The notes under the pieces: generated by a model
Databases searched by the model: none
Told to the model about the DNA's origin: nothing
What the model saw: the letters and a program-made list of their open reading frames with translations, nothing else
Shown here: one piece after another, positions 49,264 through 59,302 of the stretch
Layout of the letters: each line of letters starts with the position of its first letter
Position numbering within the stretch: position 1 is the stretch's first letter
Translations under genes and position numbers: made by a program
From: JAKOWB01 sp038363005
Lineage (GTDB): Bacteria; Pseudomonadota; Alphaproteobacteria; Kiloniellales; JACOMY01
Reading direction: 5' to 3'
NCBI GenBank assembly: GCA_038363005.1
Contig: JBBQBI010000014.1
Coordinates: 44,350 to 108,349 of the forward strand
Length of the DNA: 64,000 nt

Positions 49264-50579
49264 GCGGGCTGGAGGTCGGCGGCCTGGCCTTCCTGGCGAT
49301 GCTGGGGCTCTTCGCGCTGCGCGTGCCCATCGCCGTGGCGATGATCGCCGTCGGCATCGCCGGCTACTGGTCGATCGTCGGCTGGACCTCGCTCGGCGCG
49401 CACCTCAAGGGCGTGGTCTACTACCGCTTCGCCTCCTACGACCTTTCGGTGGTGCCGCTGTTCATCCTGATGGGCTCCTTCGCCACCAAGGGCGGGCTAT
49501 CGCGCGCGCTCTTCGCCGCCTTCAACGACTTCTTCGGCCACCGGCGCGGCGGGTTGGCGGTGGCCGCCGTTGGGGCTTGCGCCGGCTTCGGCGCGATCTG
49601 CGGCTCCTCGCTGGCCACCGCTTCGACCATGGCGCAGGTGGCGCTGCCGGAGATGCGCGCGCGCGGCTATTCCGGCGCGCTGGCGACTGGCACGCTGGCC
49701 GCCGGCGGCTCGCTCGGCATCCTGATCCCGCCGTCGGTGGTGCTGGTGATCTACGCCATCATGGCGGAGCAGAACCTGATCAAGCTCTTCACCGCCGCCT
49801 TCGTGCCGGGGGCCCTGGCGGCGCTGGGTTATGTCATCGCCATCAGCGTCTATGTGCGCCTGAAGCCAGACTCCGGCCCGGCCGGCACGCGGGTCGGCTG
49901 GGCGGCGCGCTGGCGTGGCCTGGCCGGCACCTGGCAGGCGGTGCTGCTGTTCTTCCTGGTGATCGGCGGCATCTACCTCGGCTGGTTCACCGCGACCGAG
50001 GCCGCCTCGGTCGGTGTCATCGCCACCGCACTGCTGGCGCTGCTGCAGCGCCGCTTGGCCTGGCGCGACCTGGTGGAGGTGATGGGCGACGCCGCGGTCT
50101 CCACCTCGATGATCTTCCTGATCCTGCTGGGCGCGGACCTTTTCAAGTCGCTGCTGGCCTTTGCCCACGTGCCCGACGAGCTGTCGCAGGCGATCCTTGA
50201 GCTCGGCCTCTCGCCAGTGCTGATCGTGGCGCTGATGCTGCTGATCTACCTGGTCCTGGGCTGCATCATGGACTCGTTGTCGATGATCCTGCTGACCGTG
50301 CCGATCTTCCTGCCGGTGGTGCTGTCGCTCGACTTCGGGCTGACCACCGAACAGACCGCCATCTGGTTCGGCATCCTGGCGCTGACCACGGTGGAGATGG
50401 GGCTGATCACCCCGCCGGTCGGCCTCAATGCCTTCATCATCAATCAGGCGGCTCGCGACGTGCCCTTGAGCGAGACCTTCAAGGGCATCGTGCCCTTCCT
50501 GGCGAGCGACGTGACCCGCGTCGTGCTGCTGGTGCTCTTCCCCGGGCTGACGCTGTGGCTGGTGGGCGTGGTGCACTGA
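49260..50579 (+). CDS. TRAP transporter large permease (DctM)
   Basis: 439 residues, the usual DctM length, about 12-13 helices. It moves the solute with a sodium gradient. Blocks seen: VPLFILMGSFATKGGLSRALF, SSLATASTMAQVALPEM, ILIPPSVVLVIYA, and the C-terminal TTVEMGLITPPVGLNAF, the DctM signature. Last gene of this TRAP operon; an AT-rich insertion with an opposing gene starts about 40 bp after the stop. Confidence 0.95.
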   Translation: MSGLEVGGLAFLAMLGLFALRVPIAVAMIAVGIAGYWSIVGWTSLGAHLKGVVYYRFASYDLSVVPLFILMGSFATKGGLSRALFAAFNDFFGHRRGGLAVAAVGACAGFGAICGSSLATASTMAQVALPEMRARGYSGALATGTLAAGGSLGILIPPSVVLVIYAIMAEQNLIKLFTAAFVPGALAALGYVIAISVYVRLKPDSGPAGTRVGWAARWRGLAGTWQAVLLFFLVIGGIYLGWFTATEAASVGVIATALLALLQRRLAWRDLVEVMGDAAVSTSMIFLILLGADLFKSLLAFAHVPDELSQAILELGLSPVLIVALMLLIYLVLGCIMDSLSMILLTVPIFLPVVLSLDFGLTTEQTAIWFGILALTTVEMGLITPPVGLNAFIINQAARDVPLSETFKGIVPFLASDVTRVVLLVLFPGLTLWLVGVVH

Positions 50580-50621
50580 CTGGTGAACATATTAGAATCC
50601 ATCAATCGTCCGAAGGCACTG

Positions 50622-51692
50622 TTATGCAGAGGGGCCTTTGAATATTGCCTCTTCAGGTGACCTGATTGCGGAAAGTATATTTTCTGCAACTTTTTCAATC
50701 AGTTTTGAACCCCAGAACGGATCGGTGACAGTGTAGTAAATAACGCGAATATGTTGTAAATCAAAAGGAACATCTTCTTCGTTCGAAGAAACTAAGACGA
50801 CAGGTTTACGCAAAGCATGAGCTAGCCCCAACTCATAAAAGACGTTTGGATTCCGCGAGGTTAGCTCAGCAACTAAGACTTTCGCTGCATTTATTCCATG
50901 CCAAACTTGGTCGATAATCTTCCCTGTTCCGAATATATCCGCGTCTGCTCGCACCGCAGTTAGGCCTGCCTTTTCAATGGCAGGTTTGTAAATAGACTCA
51001 TAGTAACCCCCTAAGGGTGGTGAGAATGGTTGCATCACGAAACAGGAGTCACTTGCACTAACGGGTACGCCCTTCCCCAATTGTTTTATTCTATCCGAGC
51101 GATCCTGAGTGCTCGGTTCTCCTGACAAGAAATCAACTACTCTATATTTATCGCCATGCTTTACTAACAACTGTGCCTTTTCTAAAGAAGATACAAAAAT
51201 ACCTTTAAATTCTTCAAATTTTGCGGCCGGCACTTTGTAAGTATCTACAACAGAATTTCTTAAAAACTGATCGTCTGGGAGGTTTTCGCCGCGATAATGT
51301 TTGTAAACATCTGAAATCTGGGGGGCTAGAAGAATAGACTGGCGATATCCATCCAATTCATCCGCAGGATTGTGTGGCCGGATTATCTGCTTGGCCAGAG
51401 CAGAAGGTTCAATTTTTCCCGGGGAGGGTCTCTGCAAAAAGCCAAACTTTAAAGCGGAACTTACTTCTAGACGGAATGGCCCATGATCTTCCTTGAAGCC
51501 GAGGAAGTTAGCGGCCTCTTTCTGTGAGCAGGCGTTGCCGGCGTTCTGCTCAAGAATTGCTCTTGGAATACGTAACGCGGCTTCGACGGAATGCCTCGGA
51601 TAGCGCGCGTTACCTGAACCGTCATCATCACTTGCTGACTTTTTTTGAGGTGTTTTTGCCTTACGCGCATCTGATTTCTTGGGCACAGCCAC
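50622..51692 (-). CDS. AT-rich insert protein with a nucleoside 2-deoxyribosyltransferase/TIR-like C-terminal domain
   Basis: 356 residues from a GTG at 51692 (AAGGGG upstream). Residues 1-30 are Lys/Ser/Asp-rich and probably disordered. Residues 35-110 look like a winged helix (CSQKEAANFLGFKEDHG, SSALKFGFL). From about 215 a Rossmann-like domain shows CFVMQPF, RADADIFGTGKIIDQVWHGI and AELTSRNPNVFYELGLAHAL, with candidate catalytic Glu287. This domain cuts or binds N-glycosidic bonds of nucleotides in relatives and occurs in defence proteins. Low GC and AT-ended codons against high-GC neighbours indicate transfer. An NADase-like effector role is inference. Confidence 0.82.
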   Translation of the reverse strand: MAVPKKSDARKAKTPQKKSASDDDGSGNARYPRHSVEAALRIPRAILEQNAGNACSQKEAANFLGFKEDHGPFRLEVSSALKFGFLQRPSPGKIEPSALAKQIIRPHNPADELDGYRQSILLAPQISDVYKHYRGENLPDDQFLRNSVVDTYKVPAAKFEEFKGIFVSSLEKAQLLVKHGDKYRVVDFLSGEPSTQDRSDRIKQLGKGVPVSASDSCFVMQPFSPPLGGYYESIYKPAIEKAGLTAVRADADIFGTGKIIDQVWHGINAAKVLVAELTSRNPNVFYELGLAHALRKPVVLVSSNEEDVPFDLQHIRVIYYTVTDPFWGSKLIEKVAENILSAIRSPEEAIFKGPSA

Positions 51693-51854
51693 TTTAGCAC
51701 CCCTTCTCTTGAGTTCCGTCTTTTATCGAGTAGAAAAAACAGCAAGTCATCTACGAAATATGGGTCAAGATTACCTGTAAGACGTATCGACACAACTCTG
51801 GCATCGAACGGCCGGAATCCACCAGAGATTGCAAATTCTATGCATGAAACCGGG
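51693..51854. other. AT-rich right edge of insertion, no gene seen
   Basis: Sequence between the TIR-like gene start and the GNAT gene. AT content falls back to host level at about 51850. No repeat, integrase fragment or tRNA was recognised at the edge. Confidence 0.5.
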
Positions 51855-52328
51855 TCAAGTCGAGCGTGTGAGTGGTTGGACAGCCTTCGCCATGTGCACC
51901 GCTGTCCAGGCCGCTGTCACCTCGCGCCCTGTCTCGCGGTAACCGCGGGCGCCGTAGAGCGCGATGTTCCGCGCCATCAGCGCGTTGGTGAAGAGGCGGA
52001 TCTCGCCCTGGCCGAGGGCATGCGCCCGCGCCTCGGCGAAGTCGAGCAGGGCGCGGCCCAGGCCCGCGCCCTGGCGGGCCGGGCACACCGCGACCGACCA
52101 GATGGTGACGCAGCCCGCGCCGGGTTCCAGCGCCAGGGAGGCGTCCAGGCCGGCCGGGCCGTCCAGCGCCCAGATCTCCATGCGGTCAAAAAGCGCCGCC
52201 CAGTCTGTCGCCATGGGCTGCGGCTCCCGCCCCAGGATTGGCACCCAGGTCGCGTAGGCCGCGCGCGCCAGCGCGTTCAGCGCGGCAACGTCTTGCGGGC
52301 CAGCGCGGCGCAGCTCAGAGGTGGCCAA
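51855..52328 (-). CDS. GNAT family N-acetyltransferase
   Basis: 157 residues. Acetyl-CoA motif VCPARQGAGLGRALLDFAEARA (Gln/Arg-x-x-Gly-x-Gly) around residues 81-102 and motif B IALYGARGYRETGRE. It acetylates an amino group on an unknown substrate. The start lies 2 bp after the A-type Fe-S carrier stop on the same strand, so it is likely the last gene of the SUF transcript, although not part of the conserved system. Confidence 0.88.
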   Translation of the reverse strand: MATSELRRAGPQDVAALNALARAAYATWVPILGREPQPMATDWAALFDRMEIWALDGPAGLDASLALEPGAGCVTIWSVAVCPARQGAGLGRALLDFAEARAHALGQGEIRLFTNALMARNIALYGARGYRETGREVTAAWTAVHMAKAVQPLTRST

Positions 52329-52330
52329 GG

Positions 52331-52678
52331 TCAGACGTGGAAGGACTCACCGCAGCCGCAGCGGCCCTTTTCGTTGGGATTGGTGAAGACGAAGCCGGTC
52401 TGGAACTTGTCTTCGGTGTAGTCCATCGTCGAGCCGATCAGGAACATGATGGCGGTCGGGTCGATGAAAAGGCGCACGCCCTTGTCCTCGACCACGTCCT
52501 CGAACTTTTTCTTCTCACGAGCGTATTCGACGACGTAGCTGAGGCCGGAACAGCCCTTGGACTTGACGCCGATGCGCAGGCCCAGCACGGGCTGGTCGCC
52601 GCCTTCGGGCGCCTTGGCCATCAGGCGCTTCACGCGCTCGGCAGCGGCATCGGTGAGGTTCAGGATCGGGGCAGCCAT
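52331..52678 (-). CDS. sufA: A-type iron-sulfur carrier (SufA/ErpA/IscA)
   Basis: 115 residues from the ATG at 52678. Binds and hands over [Fe-S] clusters to apo-proteins. Three conserved cysteines: Cys43 in GCSGLSY and Cys107 and Cys109 in GRCGCGESF. HesB/YadR/YfhF family. The SUF position supports SufA, but ErpA-like use cannot be excluded. It is downstream of the DUF59 gene (37 bp gap). Confidence 0.92.
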   Translation of the reverse strand: MAAPILNLTDAAAERVKRLMAKAPEGGDQPVLGLRIGVKSKGCSGLSYVVEYAREKKKFEDVVEDKGVRLFIDPTAIMFLIGSTMDYTEDKFQTGFVFTNPNEKGRCGCGESFHV

Positions 52679-52715
52679 GGGCGGAGTCTCCAGGTAACGG
52701 AAATAGTATATGGGC

Positions 52716-53132
52716 TCAAAGCATGCCAAGCGCCAGTTTGGCGTCTTCGCTCATGCGCTCGGTGGTCCAGGGCGGGTCCCAGATCAGCCGCACCTCGACC
52801 TCGCCGACGCCGGGCACGGCGGAAACCACCTCGGCCACCTTGCCAGGCATCTCGCCGGCCACCGGGCAAGCCGGCGCGGTCAGGCTCATCTCGACGCGGA
52901 CTGAGCCGTCCGGGTTGACCTCCAGGCTGTAGATCAGCCCCAGGTCGTAGATGTTCACCGGGATTTCCGGGTCGTAGACCTGGCGCATGGCCTCGACGAT
53001 CTCCGGCTCGGCGGCGACTTGCGTTCCGGGTGCCAAGGGCTCGCCGCGCCGGGCCGAATACTCGGTGCCGGGCGCCGGCTGTTCCATAGTGTCGGCGTAG
53101 GGATTGGCGCCGTGATCGTAGGGATTGCTCAT
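52716..53132 (-). CDS. MIP18/DUF59 family SUF assembly protein (SufT-like)
   Basis: 138 residues from the ATG at 53132. The MIP18 domain starts near residue 43 (EIVEAMRQVYDPEIPVNIYDLGLIYSLEV) and has the conserved Cys in TAPACPVAGEMP. The N-terminal 40 residues are a Pro/Gly-rich tail. Such proteins help fit Fe-S clusters into targets and are the usual downstream member of alphaproteobacterial suf operons. The start overlaps the SufU stop by 4 bp (ATGA). Confidence 0.9.
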   Translation of the reverse strand: MSNPYDHGANPYADTMEQPAPGTEYSARRGEPLAPGTQVAAEPEIVEAMRQVYDPEIPVNIYDLGLIYSLEVNPDGSVRVEMSLTAPACPVAGEMPGKVAEVVSAVPGVGEVEVRLIWDPPWTTERMSEDAKLALGML

Positions 53133-53587
53133 TCCGTGGTTGCCTCGCCCTTGCCGTCGAGCGCCGCCACCAGCGTGTGCCAGGGCAGCGTCGCGCATTT
53201 CACCCGCGCGGGATGGTTCCGCACGCCCGAAAGCGGCAGCAGCGGCTCCAGGTCCGCCGACGGCCGATAATCCTGTTCAGTGCAGAGGCGGCGGATACTG
53301 CCCGCGAGCTCGCGCGCCTCATCTTCGTTCTTGTCACTCACCGCCTCGGTCAGCAGCGAGGCCGAGGCCAGGCAGAGCGCGCAGCCCTTGCCCTCGAAGC
53401 CGACGGCGTGGATGTGCCGCTGCTCGTCCAGCGCCAGGTAGAGCGTCACCTGGTCGCCGCAGAGCGGGTTGTAGCCGCGCGCCTTCACCGTGGCGCCAGC
53501 CGGCTTGCCGAAGTTCTTGGGGCGCTTGCTGTGATCCAGGATGGCGTCCTGGTACAGCGCCTTCAGGTCGTCGAGCGTTTCGGTCAT
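53129..53587 (-). CDS. sufU: SufU-type Fe-S assembly protein (NifU/IscU-like)
   Basis: 152 residues. Cysteines in NPLCGDQV, GCALCLASASLL and RVKCATLPW correspond to the SufU zinc/sulfur-relay cysteines; the insertion between the second and third is the SufU mark that separates it from IscU. It accepts sulfur from SufS and passes it to the SufBCD scaffold. Start overlaps the SufS stop by 4 bp. Confidence 0.92.
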   Translation of the reverse strand: MTETLDDLKALYQDAILDHSKRPKNFGKPAGATVKARGYNPLCGDQVTLYLALDEQRHIHAVGFEGKGCALCLASASLLTEAVSDKNEDEARELAGSIRRLCTEQDYRPSADLEPLLPLSGVRNHPARVKCATLPWHTLVAALDGKGEATTE

Positions 53588-54846
53588 CCGAACAGCTCCT
53601 TCACCTTCAGAACCGCTTCGGCCAGGCGGTCGACTTCGGCCGTGGTGTTGTAGAGCCCGAAGGAGGCGCGCACCGTCGCCGGCACGCCCAGGCGCTGCAT
53701 CAGCGGCTCGGCGCAATGGTGGCCGACGCGCACCGCCACGCCCTGGCGGTCGATGATGGTGCCGACGTCGTGCGCGTGCGCGCCTTCGATATTGAAGGAG
53801 ACGATGGAGGTCTTCTCCGGCGCGGTGCCGATGATGGTCAGGCCGGGAATGGCGGAGAGCCGCTCGGTGGCATAAGCCAGCAGGCCGGCCTCGTGCGCCG
53901 CCACGGCCTCGTGCCCCAGCGCCTCGACATAGTCCAGCGCGGCGGTCAGGCCGATGGCTTCCAGGATCGGCGGGGTGCCGGCCTCGAAGCGATGCGGCGG
54001 CTCCTTGAAGGTGGTCTCCTCGAAGGAGACCGAGGCGATCATTTCGCCGCCGCCCTGCCAGGGCGGCATCTCCATCAACCGCTCCCACTTGCCGTAGAGC
54101 ACGCCAATGCCGGTCGGGCCATAGATCTTGTGCGGGGCAAAGACGTAGAAGTCGGCGTCCAGTGCCTGCACATCGACGCGCTGGTGCGGCATTGCCTGGC
54201 AGCCGTCGACCAGTACCGGGATGCCGCGCGCGTGCGCCGCCTTGATGACGGCCGCGACCGGGACCACGGTGCCCAGGGCGTTGGAAACGTGTGTCACCGC
54301 GACCAGCTTGGTGCGCGGCGACAGCAGCTTCTCGAATTCCTCGAACAAGAAGGCGCCGCGGTCGTCGATCGGCACGATCTTCAGCACGATACCCAGGCGC
54401 GTGCGCAGCATTTGCCAGGGCACAATGTTGGCGTGGTGCTCCAGGGTCGAGATGATGACCTCGTCGCCGGTCTTCAGGTGCGCCATGCCCCAGGATTGCG
54501 CCACCAGGTTGATGCCCTCGGTGGCGCCCTTGGTGAAGACGATCTCGTCGTCCTTGGCTGCGTTCAGGTGGCGGGCCACGCGGCTGCGCGCCTGCTCGAA
54601 GAGGTCGGTGGATTCCTGGCTCAGCTTGTGGATGCCGCGATGCACGTTGGCATAGCAGGTCTCGGCCATGTGGGTCATGGCGGCCATCACCTGGCGCGGC
54701 TTCTGTGAAGAAGCGGCGCTGTCCAGGAAGACCAGCGGCTTGCCATAGACCTGGCGCTGCAGGATCGGGAAGTCCGCGCGGGCGCGCTCGACATCAAAGG
54801 CCTGCACGGCGTTGTGGCCAACCACAGGCTTGGTTACCGCGTTCAT
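53584..54846 (-). CDS. sufS: Cysteine desulfurase SufS
   Basis: PLP enzyme (class V aminotransferase fold) that takes sulfur from L-cysteine to a protein persulfide, giving alanine. 420 residues. PLP Lys in VFAPHKIYGPTGIG, Cys in AVRVGHHCAEPLMQRLG as the catalytic site, and the N-terminal DFPILQRQVYGKPLVFLDSAASSQKP typical of group II (SufS/CsdA). Overlaps SufU downstream and SufD upstream by 4 bp each. Confidence 0.96.
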   Translation of the reverse strand: MNAVTKPVVGHNAVQAFDVERARADFPILQRQVYGKPLVFLDSAASSQKPRQVMAAMTHMAETCYANVHRGIHKLSQESTDLFEQARSRVARHLNAAKDDEIVFTKGATEGINLVAQSWGMAHLKTGDEVIISTLEHHANIVPWQMLRTRLGIVLKIVPIDDRGAFLFEEFEKLLSPRTKLVAVTHVSNALGTVVPVAAVIKAAHARGIPVLVDGCQAMPHQRVDVQALDADFYVFAPHKIYGPTGIGVLYGKWERLMEMPPWQGGGEMIASVSFEETTFKEPPHRFEAGTPPILEAIGLTAALDYVEALGHEAVAAHEAGLLAYATERLSAIPGLTIIGTAPEKTSIVSFNIEGAHAHDVGTIIDRQGVAVRVGHHCAEPLMQRLGVPATVRASFGLYNTTAEVDRLAEAVLKVKELFG

Positions 54847-56105
54847 GGCTGGATCTCCGTCAGGCGCGCATCCAGCAGCGCCTGCAGCGGTTCGGTGAGC
54901 AGAGAGTCGAATCCCACCAGCGTCTCGGCAAGGAAGGAGGCGATCAGCAGGCGCCGCGCCAGCGCCAGCGGCAGGCCGCGGCTGCGCAGGTAGAACAGCG
55001 CCGCCTCGTCCAGCTTGCCGCTGGTGGCGCCGTGCGCCGCCTGTACGTCGTCGTGATAGATGCGCAGCTCCGGCTTGGTCCAGATGGTGGCGCGGTCGCC
55101 CAGCAGCAGCGTCTTGTTGGACAGGCGACCGTCGGCGCGCGCCGCGCCGGCGGCCATAGCGATGCAGGCCTGCACCTCCTGGCGGCTTTCGCCGGCCAAG
55201 GCGCCCTTCAGCGTCTCGCGGCTGGTGGTGTCGGGCGCGGCATGTAGGATCTCGGTCACCAGGTCGGCCTGCTCGCGGTCCCGCAGCAGATAGGCGCCGT
55301 TGACCAGCGCGGTGGCGCCGCGTGCCGCCAGCGCGACCTTCAGGTCGCGGCGCACCAGCTGGCCGCCAAGCTGTACCACCAGGGTCTCGTAGCGGGCGTC
55401 GCGGGCGACGGTCACGCGGGTCTCGGCCAGGTGCGTGGTGCCAGCGCCCTCGGCCAGGACGATCAAGTGCGTCAGCGTCGCGCCTTCGGCCAGCTCGATG
55501 TCGGCCTGGTGGTTCAGGAAGCGCGGCGCGTCGCCGAGGCCACGATGCTGCTCGACGAGGACCGCGCGCGCCTTGGCGCCCAGCGAAACTTGCAGGCGCG
55601 GCTGGGCGGTGACGGCGCCCTCAGCCAGGGCATTGACGAACTGCAGCTCGACCGGGCGGGGCAGCGTTTCGCCGGCGCCGACGGTCAGCGTCGCGCCGTC
55701 CTGGAACAGTGCGAGGTTCAAGGCAGCCAGGGCGCTGGCATCCTTGGCCAGGGCCGGCGCCTCGGGTGCCGCCGCCGACAGGTCGGCCAGCTGGCTGCCG
55801 GCGGGCAGGGCGCCGACCTGGGTCAGCCCCGGCTGCGCCAGGCCGTCGAGGAAGACCAGGCGGTCGGCCTCGGCCAGGAAGTGCGGCGCGGAGTCCAGGG
55901 CGCCGGCGGCACCGGGCAGGGTGAAGTGATGCTTGGCCAGGCCCAACAGGCTGGTGTGGCGCCAGGCCTCGGCCTGCTGCGTCGGCAGTCCGAGTTCCAG
56001 CGCGCGGTCCAGCGCCTTGGCCCGCGCGGCGGCCAGGGCGTCGGCCGGCAGCAGCTGGGCAAAGGGCAACAGGGCCTCGCGGTCGCTGGTGACCCGCTGG
56101 CTCAT
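54843..56105 (-). CDS. sufD: SUF scaffold subunit SufD
   Basis: 420 residues. Forms the SufB-SufC2-SufD scaffold on which clusters are built. The C-terminal beta-helix is the conserved part: SRETLKGALAGESRQEVQACIAMAAG, KTLLLGDRATIWTKPELRIYHDDVQAAHGATSG (the SufB/SufD hallmark with the invariant His) and EAALFYLRSRGLPLALARRLLIASFL. The N-terminal half is more variable, Ala/Leu-rich. Overlaps both neighbours by 4 bp. Confidence 0.94.
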   Translation of the reverse strand: MSQRVTSDREALLPFAQLLPADALAAARAKALDRALELGLPTQQAEAWRHTSLLGLAKHHFTLPGAAGALDSAPHFLAEADRLVFLDGLAQPGLTQVGALPAGSQLADLSAAAPEAPALAKDASALAALNLALFQDGATLTVGAGETLPRPVELQFVNALAEGAVTAQPRLQVSLGAKARAVLVEQHRGLGDAPRFLNHQADIELAEGATLTHLIVLAEGAGTTHLAETRVTVARDARYETLVVQLGGQLVRRDLKVALAARGATALVNGAYLLRDREQADLVTEILHAAPDTTSRETLKGALAGESRQEVQACIAMAAGAARADGRLSNKTLLLGDRATIWTKPELRIYHDDVQAAHGATSGKLDEAALFYLRSRGLPLALARRLLIASFLAETLVGFDSLLTEPLQALLDARLTEIQP

Positions 56106-56848
56106 GCCGCCTCCACAAAGGCGGCGTAACCCTTGGCTTCCAGCTCCAGCGCCAGCTCCTTGCCGCCGGACTGGCGGATGCGGCCGCCAGCCAGGATGTG
56201 GATGCGGTCCGGCACGATGTGATCGAGCAGCCGCTGGTAATGGGTGATGACCAGGAAGGACCGCTTGGGCGAGCGCATGGCGTTGACCGCGTCGGCCACC
56301 ACCTTCAGCGCGTCGATGTCGAGGCCGCTGTCGGTCTCGTCCAGGATCGCCAGCGTAGGTTCCAGCACCGCCATCTGCAGCATCTCGTTGCGCTTCTTCT
56401 CGCCACCGGAAAAGCCGACGTTGACCGCGCGCTTCAGCATCTCGTCTTGCATGCCGAGTTCCTTGGTCTTGGCCCGCAGCAGCTTGACGAAGGCCATGGC
56501 GTCATAGGGCTTCTGCCCGCGCGCCACGCGCACCGCGTTGGCGGCTTCCTTCAGGAAGGTGGTGTTGGCGACGCCGGGAATCTCCACCGGATACTGGAAG
56601 GCCAGGAACAGGCCCTTGGCGGCGCGTTCCTCGGGTTCCAGTGCCAGCAGGTCTTCGCCATCCAGCAGCACCTGGCCCTCGGTCACGGCATAGCCCGGGC
56701 GCCCGGCCAGCACATAGGACAGCGTCGACTTGCCGGAGCCGTTGGGGCCCATGATGGCGTGCACCTCGCCGTCGGGCAGCGTCAGGTCGAGGCCCTTGAT
56801 GATGGCCTTGCCGTCGACGGTGGCGTGCAGGTTCTTGATCTCAAGCAT
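56102..56848 (-). CDS. sufC: SUF ATPase SufC
   Basis: 248 residues, ABC-type ATPase that drives the SufBCD scaffold; not membrane transport. Walker A GPNGSGKST (35-43), signature FSGGEKKRNE, Walker B LAILDETDSGLDIDAL and the His switch in VITHYQRLL. Its start overlaps the 3' end of the small membrane-protein gene by 8 bp, which in turn overlaps sufB, so translation is coupled across all three. Confidence 0.97.
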   Translation of the reverse strand: MLEIKNLHATVDGKAIIKGLDLTLPDGEVHAIMGPNGSGKSTLSYVLAGRPGYAVTEGQVLLDGEDLLALEPEERAAKGLFLAFQYPVEIPGVANTTFLKEAANAVRVARGQKPYDAMAFVKLLRAKTKELGMQDEMLKRAVNVGFSGGEKKRNEMLQMAVLEPTLAILDETDSGLDIDALKVVADAVNAMRSPKRSFLVITHYQRLLDHIVPDRIHILAGGRIRQSGGKELALELEAKGYAAFVEAA

Positions 56849-57148
56849 GGGACTGGGTCTTCACTTTCAGGTCAGGGTAACGCAGCGAACGATCGAGGTG
56901 TCGGCCGGAGACGGTGGCAAACCAGACGGCCGAGCCGATCAGCCCGGCGAGCGAGAGGCCCAGCCAGGCCAGGCCGCCGGTCAAGGCATAGAGGGCGATC
57001 CCGGCCACCAGGGCGCCCGCCACCAGGGCAATATAGATCGCCACGACGCGATGCCCCTCGGCGGTCACCGGCCGCACGCCACGGCTCCAGCGGCCAGCGC
57101 GCACGAACCAGACCCCGGGCTTGAGGCGGGTGGTGTCGAGCGTTGGCG

Positions 57149-57152
<4 letters not shown>
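56841..57152 (-). CDS. Small two-helix membrane protein between sufB and sufC
   Basis: 103 residues; no family recognised. Residues 1-35 are polar, with Trp/Arg/Gly (RLKPGVWFVRAGRWSRGVRP); two hydrophobic helices at about 37-58 and 61-83; the C-terminus is basic (DLKVKTQSHA). Its start overlaps the sufB stop by 4 bp and its 3' end overlaps sufC by 8 bp, so it is embedded in the suf operon and surely coexpressed. SUF proteins are cytosolic, so a membrane partner is unusual. No Cys or His cluster is visible, so it is unlikely to carry a cluster itself. Confidence 0.8.
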
Positions 57153-58612
<1,460 letters not shown>

Positions 58613-58681
58613 CAGCTCACTTTCTCTCCTGTACCGCGGCCCCTCGTTACATTGCTGGTGGGGACCGTCTTGTCGTGTTGT

Positions 58682-59134
58682 TCAGAGTGTCTTTTCGTTC
58701 AGCCGCAGGATCGGTGGACCCAGGGCGGCATCGGGCATGATCATGTCGGCCAGCGTTACGCCGGCCAGGGCATCGCGGATCGCCTCGTTCACCTTGTTCC
58801 AGTTGCCCGCCATGGGGCAGAGCGAGGACACGCCGCAGGGATCGGGCGAGCCCTCGACGCAGGCGGTGAGCGCGATCGGCCCCTCCAGAGCCTGGACGAT
58901 ATCGGCCACCGTGATGTCGCTGGTGCCACGCCCCAGGCTGTAGCCGCCGGTGGCGCCGCGGTGCGAGGCGACGATGCCCGACCGCGCCAAGGAATTCAGC
59001 AGCTTGGCGACCGTGGGCAGCGGCAGCTGCCCCTGGTCGGCGACCTGCTGCGCCGAGGTCAGCGCGCCGGGGCGCCGTGCCATCTGCGTCAGCACCACCA
59101 CCGCGTAGTCGGTCAAACGATTGAGCCGGAACAA
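58682..59134 (-). CDS. Rrf2/IscR family SUF regulator
   Basis: 150 residues from a TTG at 59134 (GAGGAG and AAGG upstream; conserved sequence begins at once with FRLNRLTDYAVVVL). N-terminal winged HTH, then three cysteines Cys92, Cys100 and Cys106 in IscR-like spacing, able to hold a [2Fe-2S] cluster. It probably senses cluster supply and represses or activates the suf genes that follow. Regulator-first order is the usual arrangement for this SUF-regulator subfamily in alphaproteobacteria. Confidence 0.92.
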   Translation of the reverse strand: MFRLNRLTDYAVVVLTQMARRPGALTSAQQVADQGQLPLPTVAKLLNSLARSGIVASHRGATGGYSLGRGTSDITVADIVQALEGPIALTACVEGSPDPCGVSSLCPMAGNWNKVNEAIRDALAGVTLADMIMPDAALGPPILRLNEKTL

Positions 59135-59302
59135 GGCCTTGGTTCTCCTCGACGTTTCCCTGGACTACAAATCCTACTGAAAGCGTCCGGTTTGAGATTT
59201 AGTGAAGCCGAGGCCGATTTGAAAGGCTTTTTTCGCCCCCTATCACGCGCTGCCGCCCTGCGCTAAGGCTGGGCAAGGACAAGCGGCGGGAGGGGCGGCG
59301 CC

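Noticed and set aside
51467..51793. 108-codon minus-strand frame overlapping the start of the TIR-like gene
   Set aside because: Out-of-frame shadow of that gene's N-terminus; no family features.
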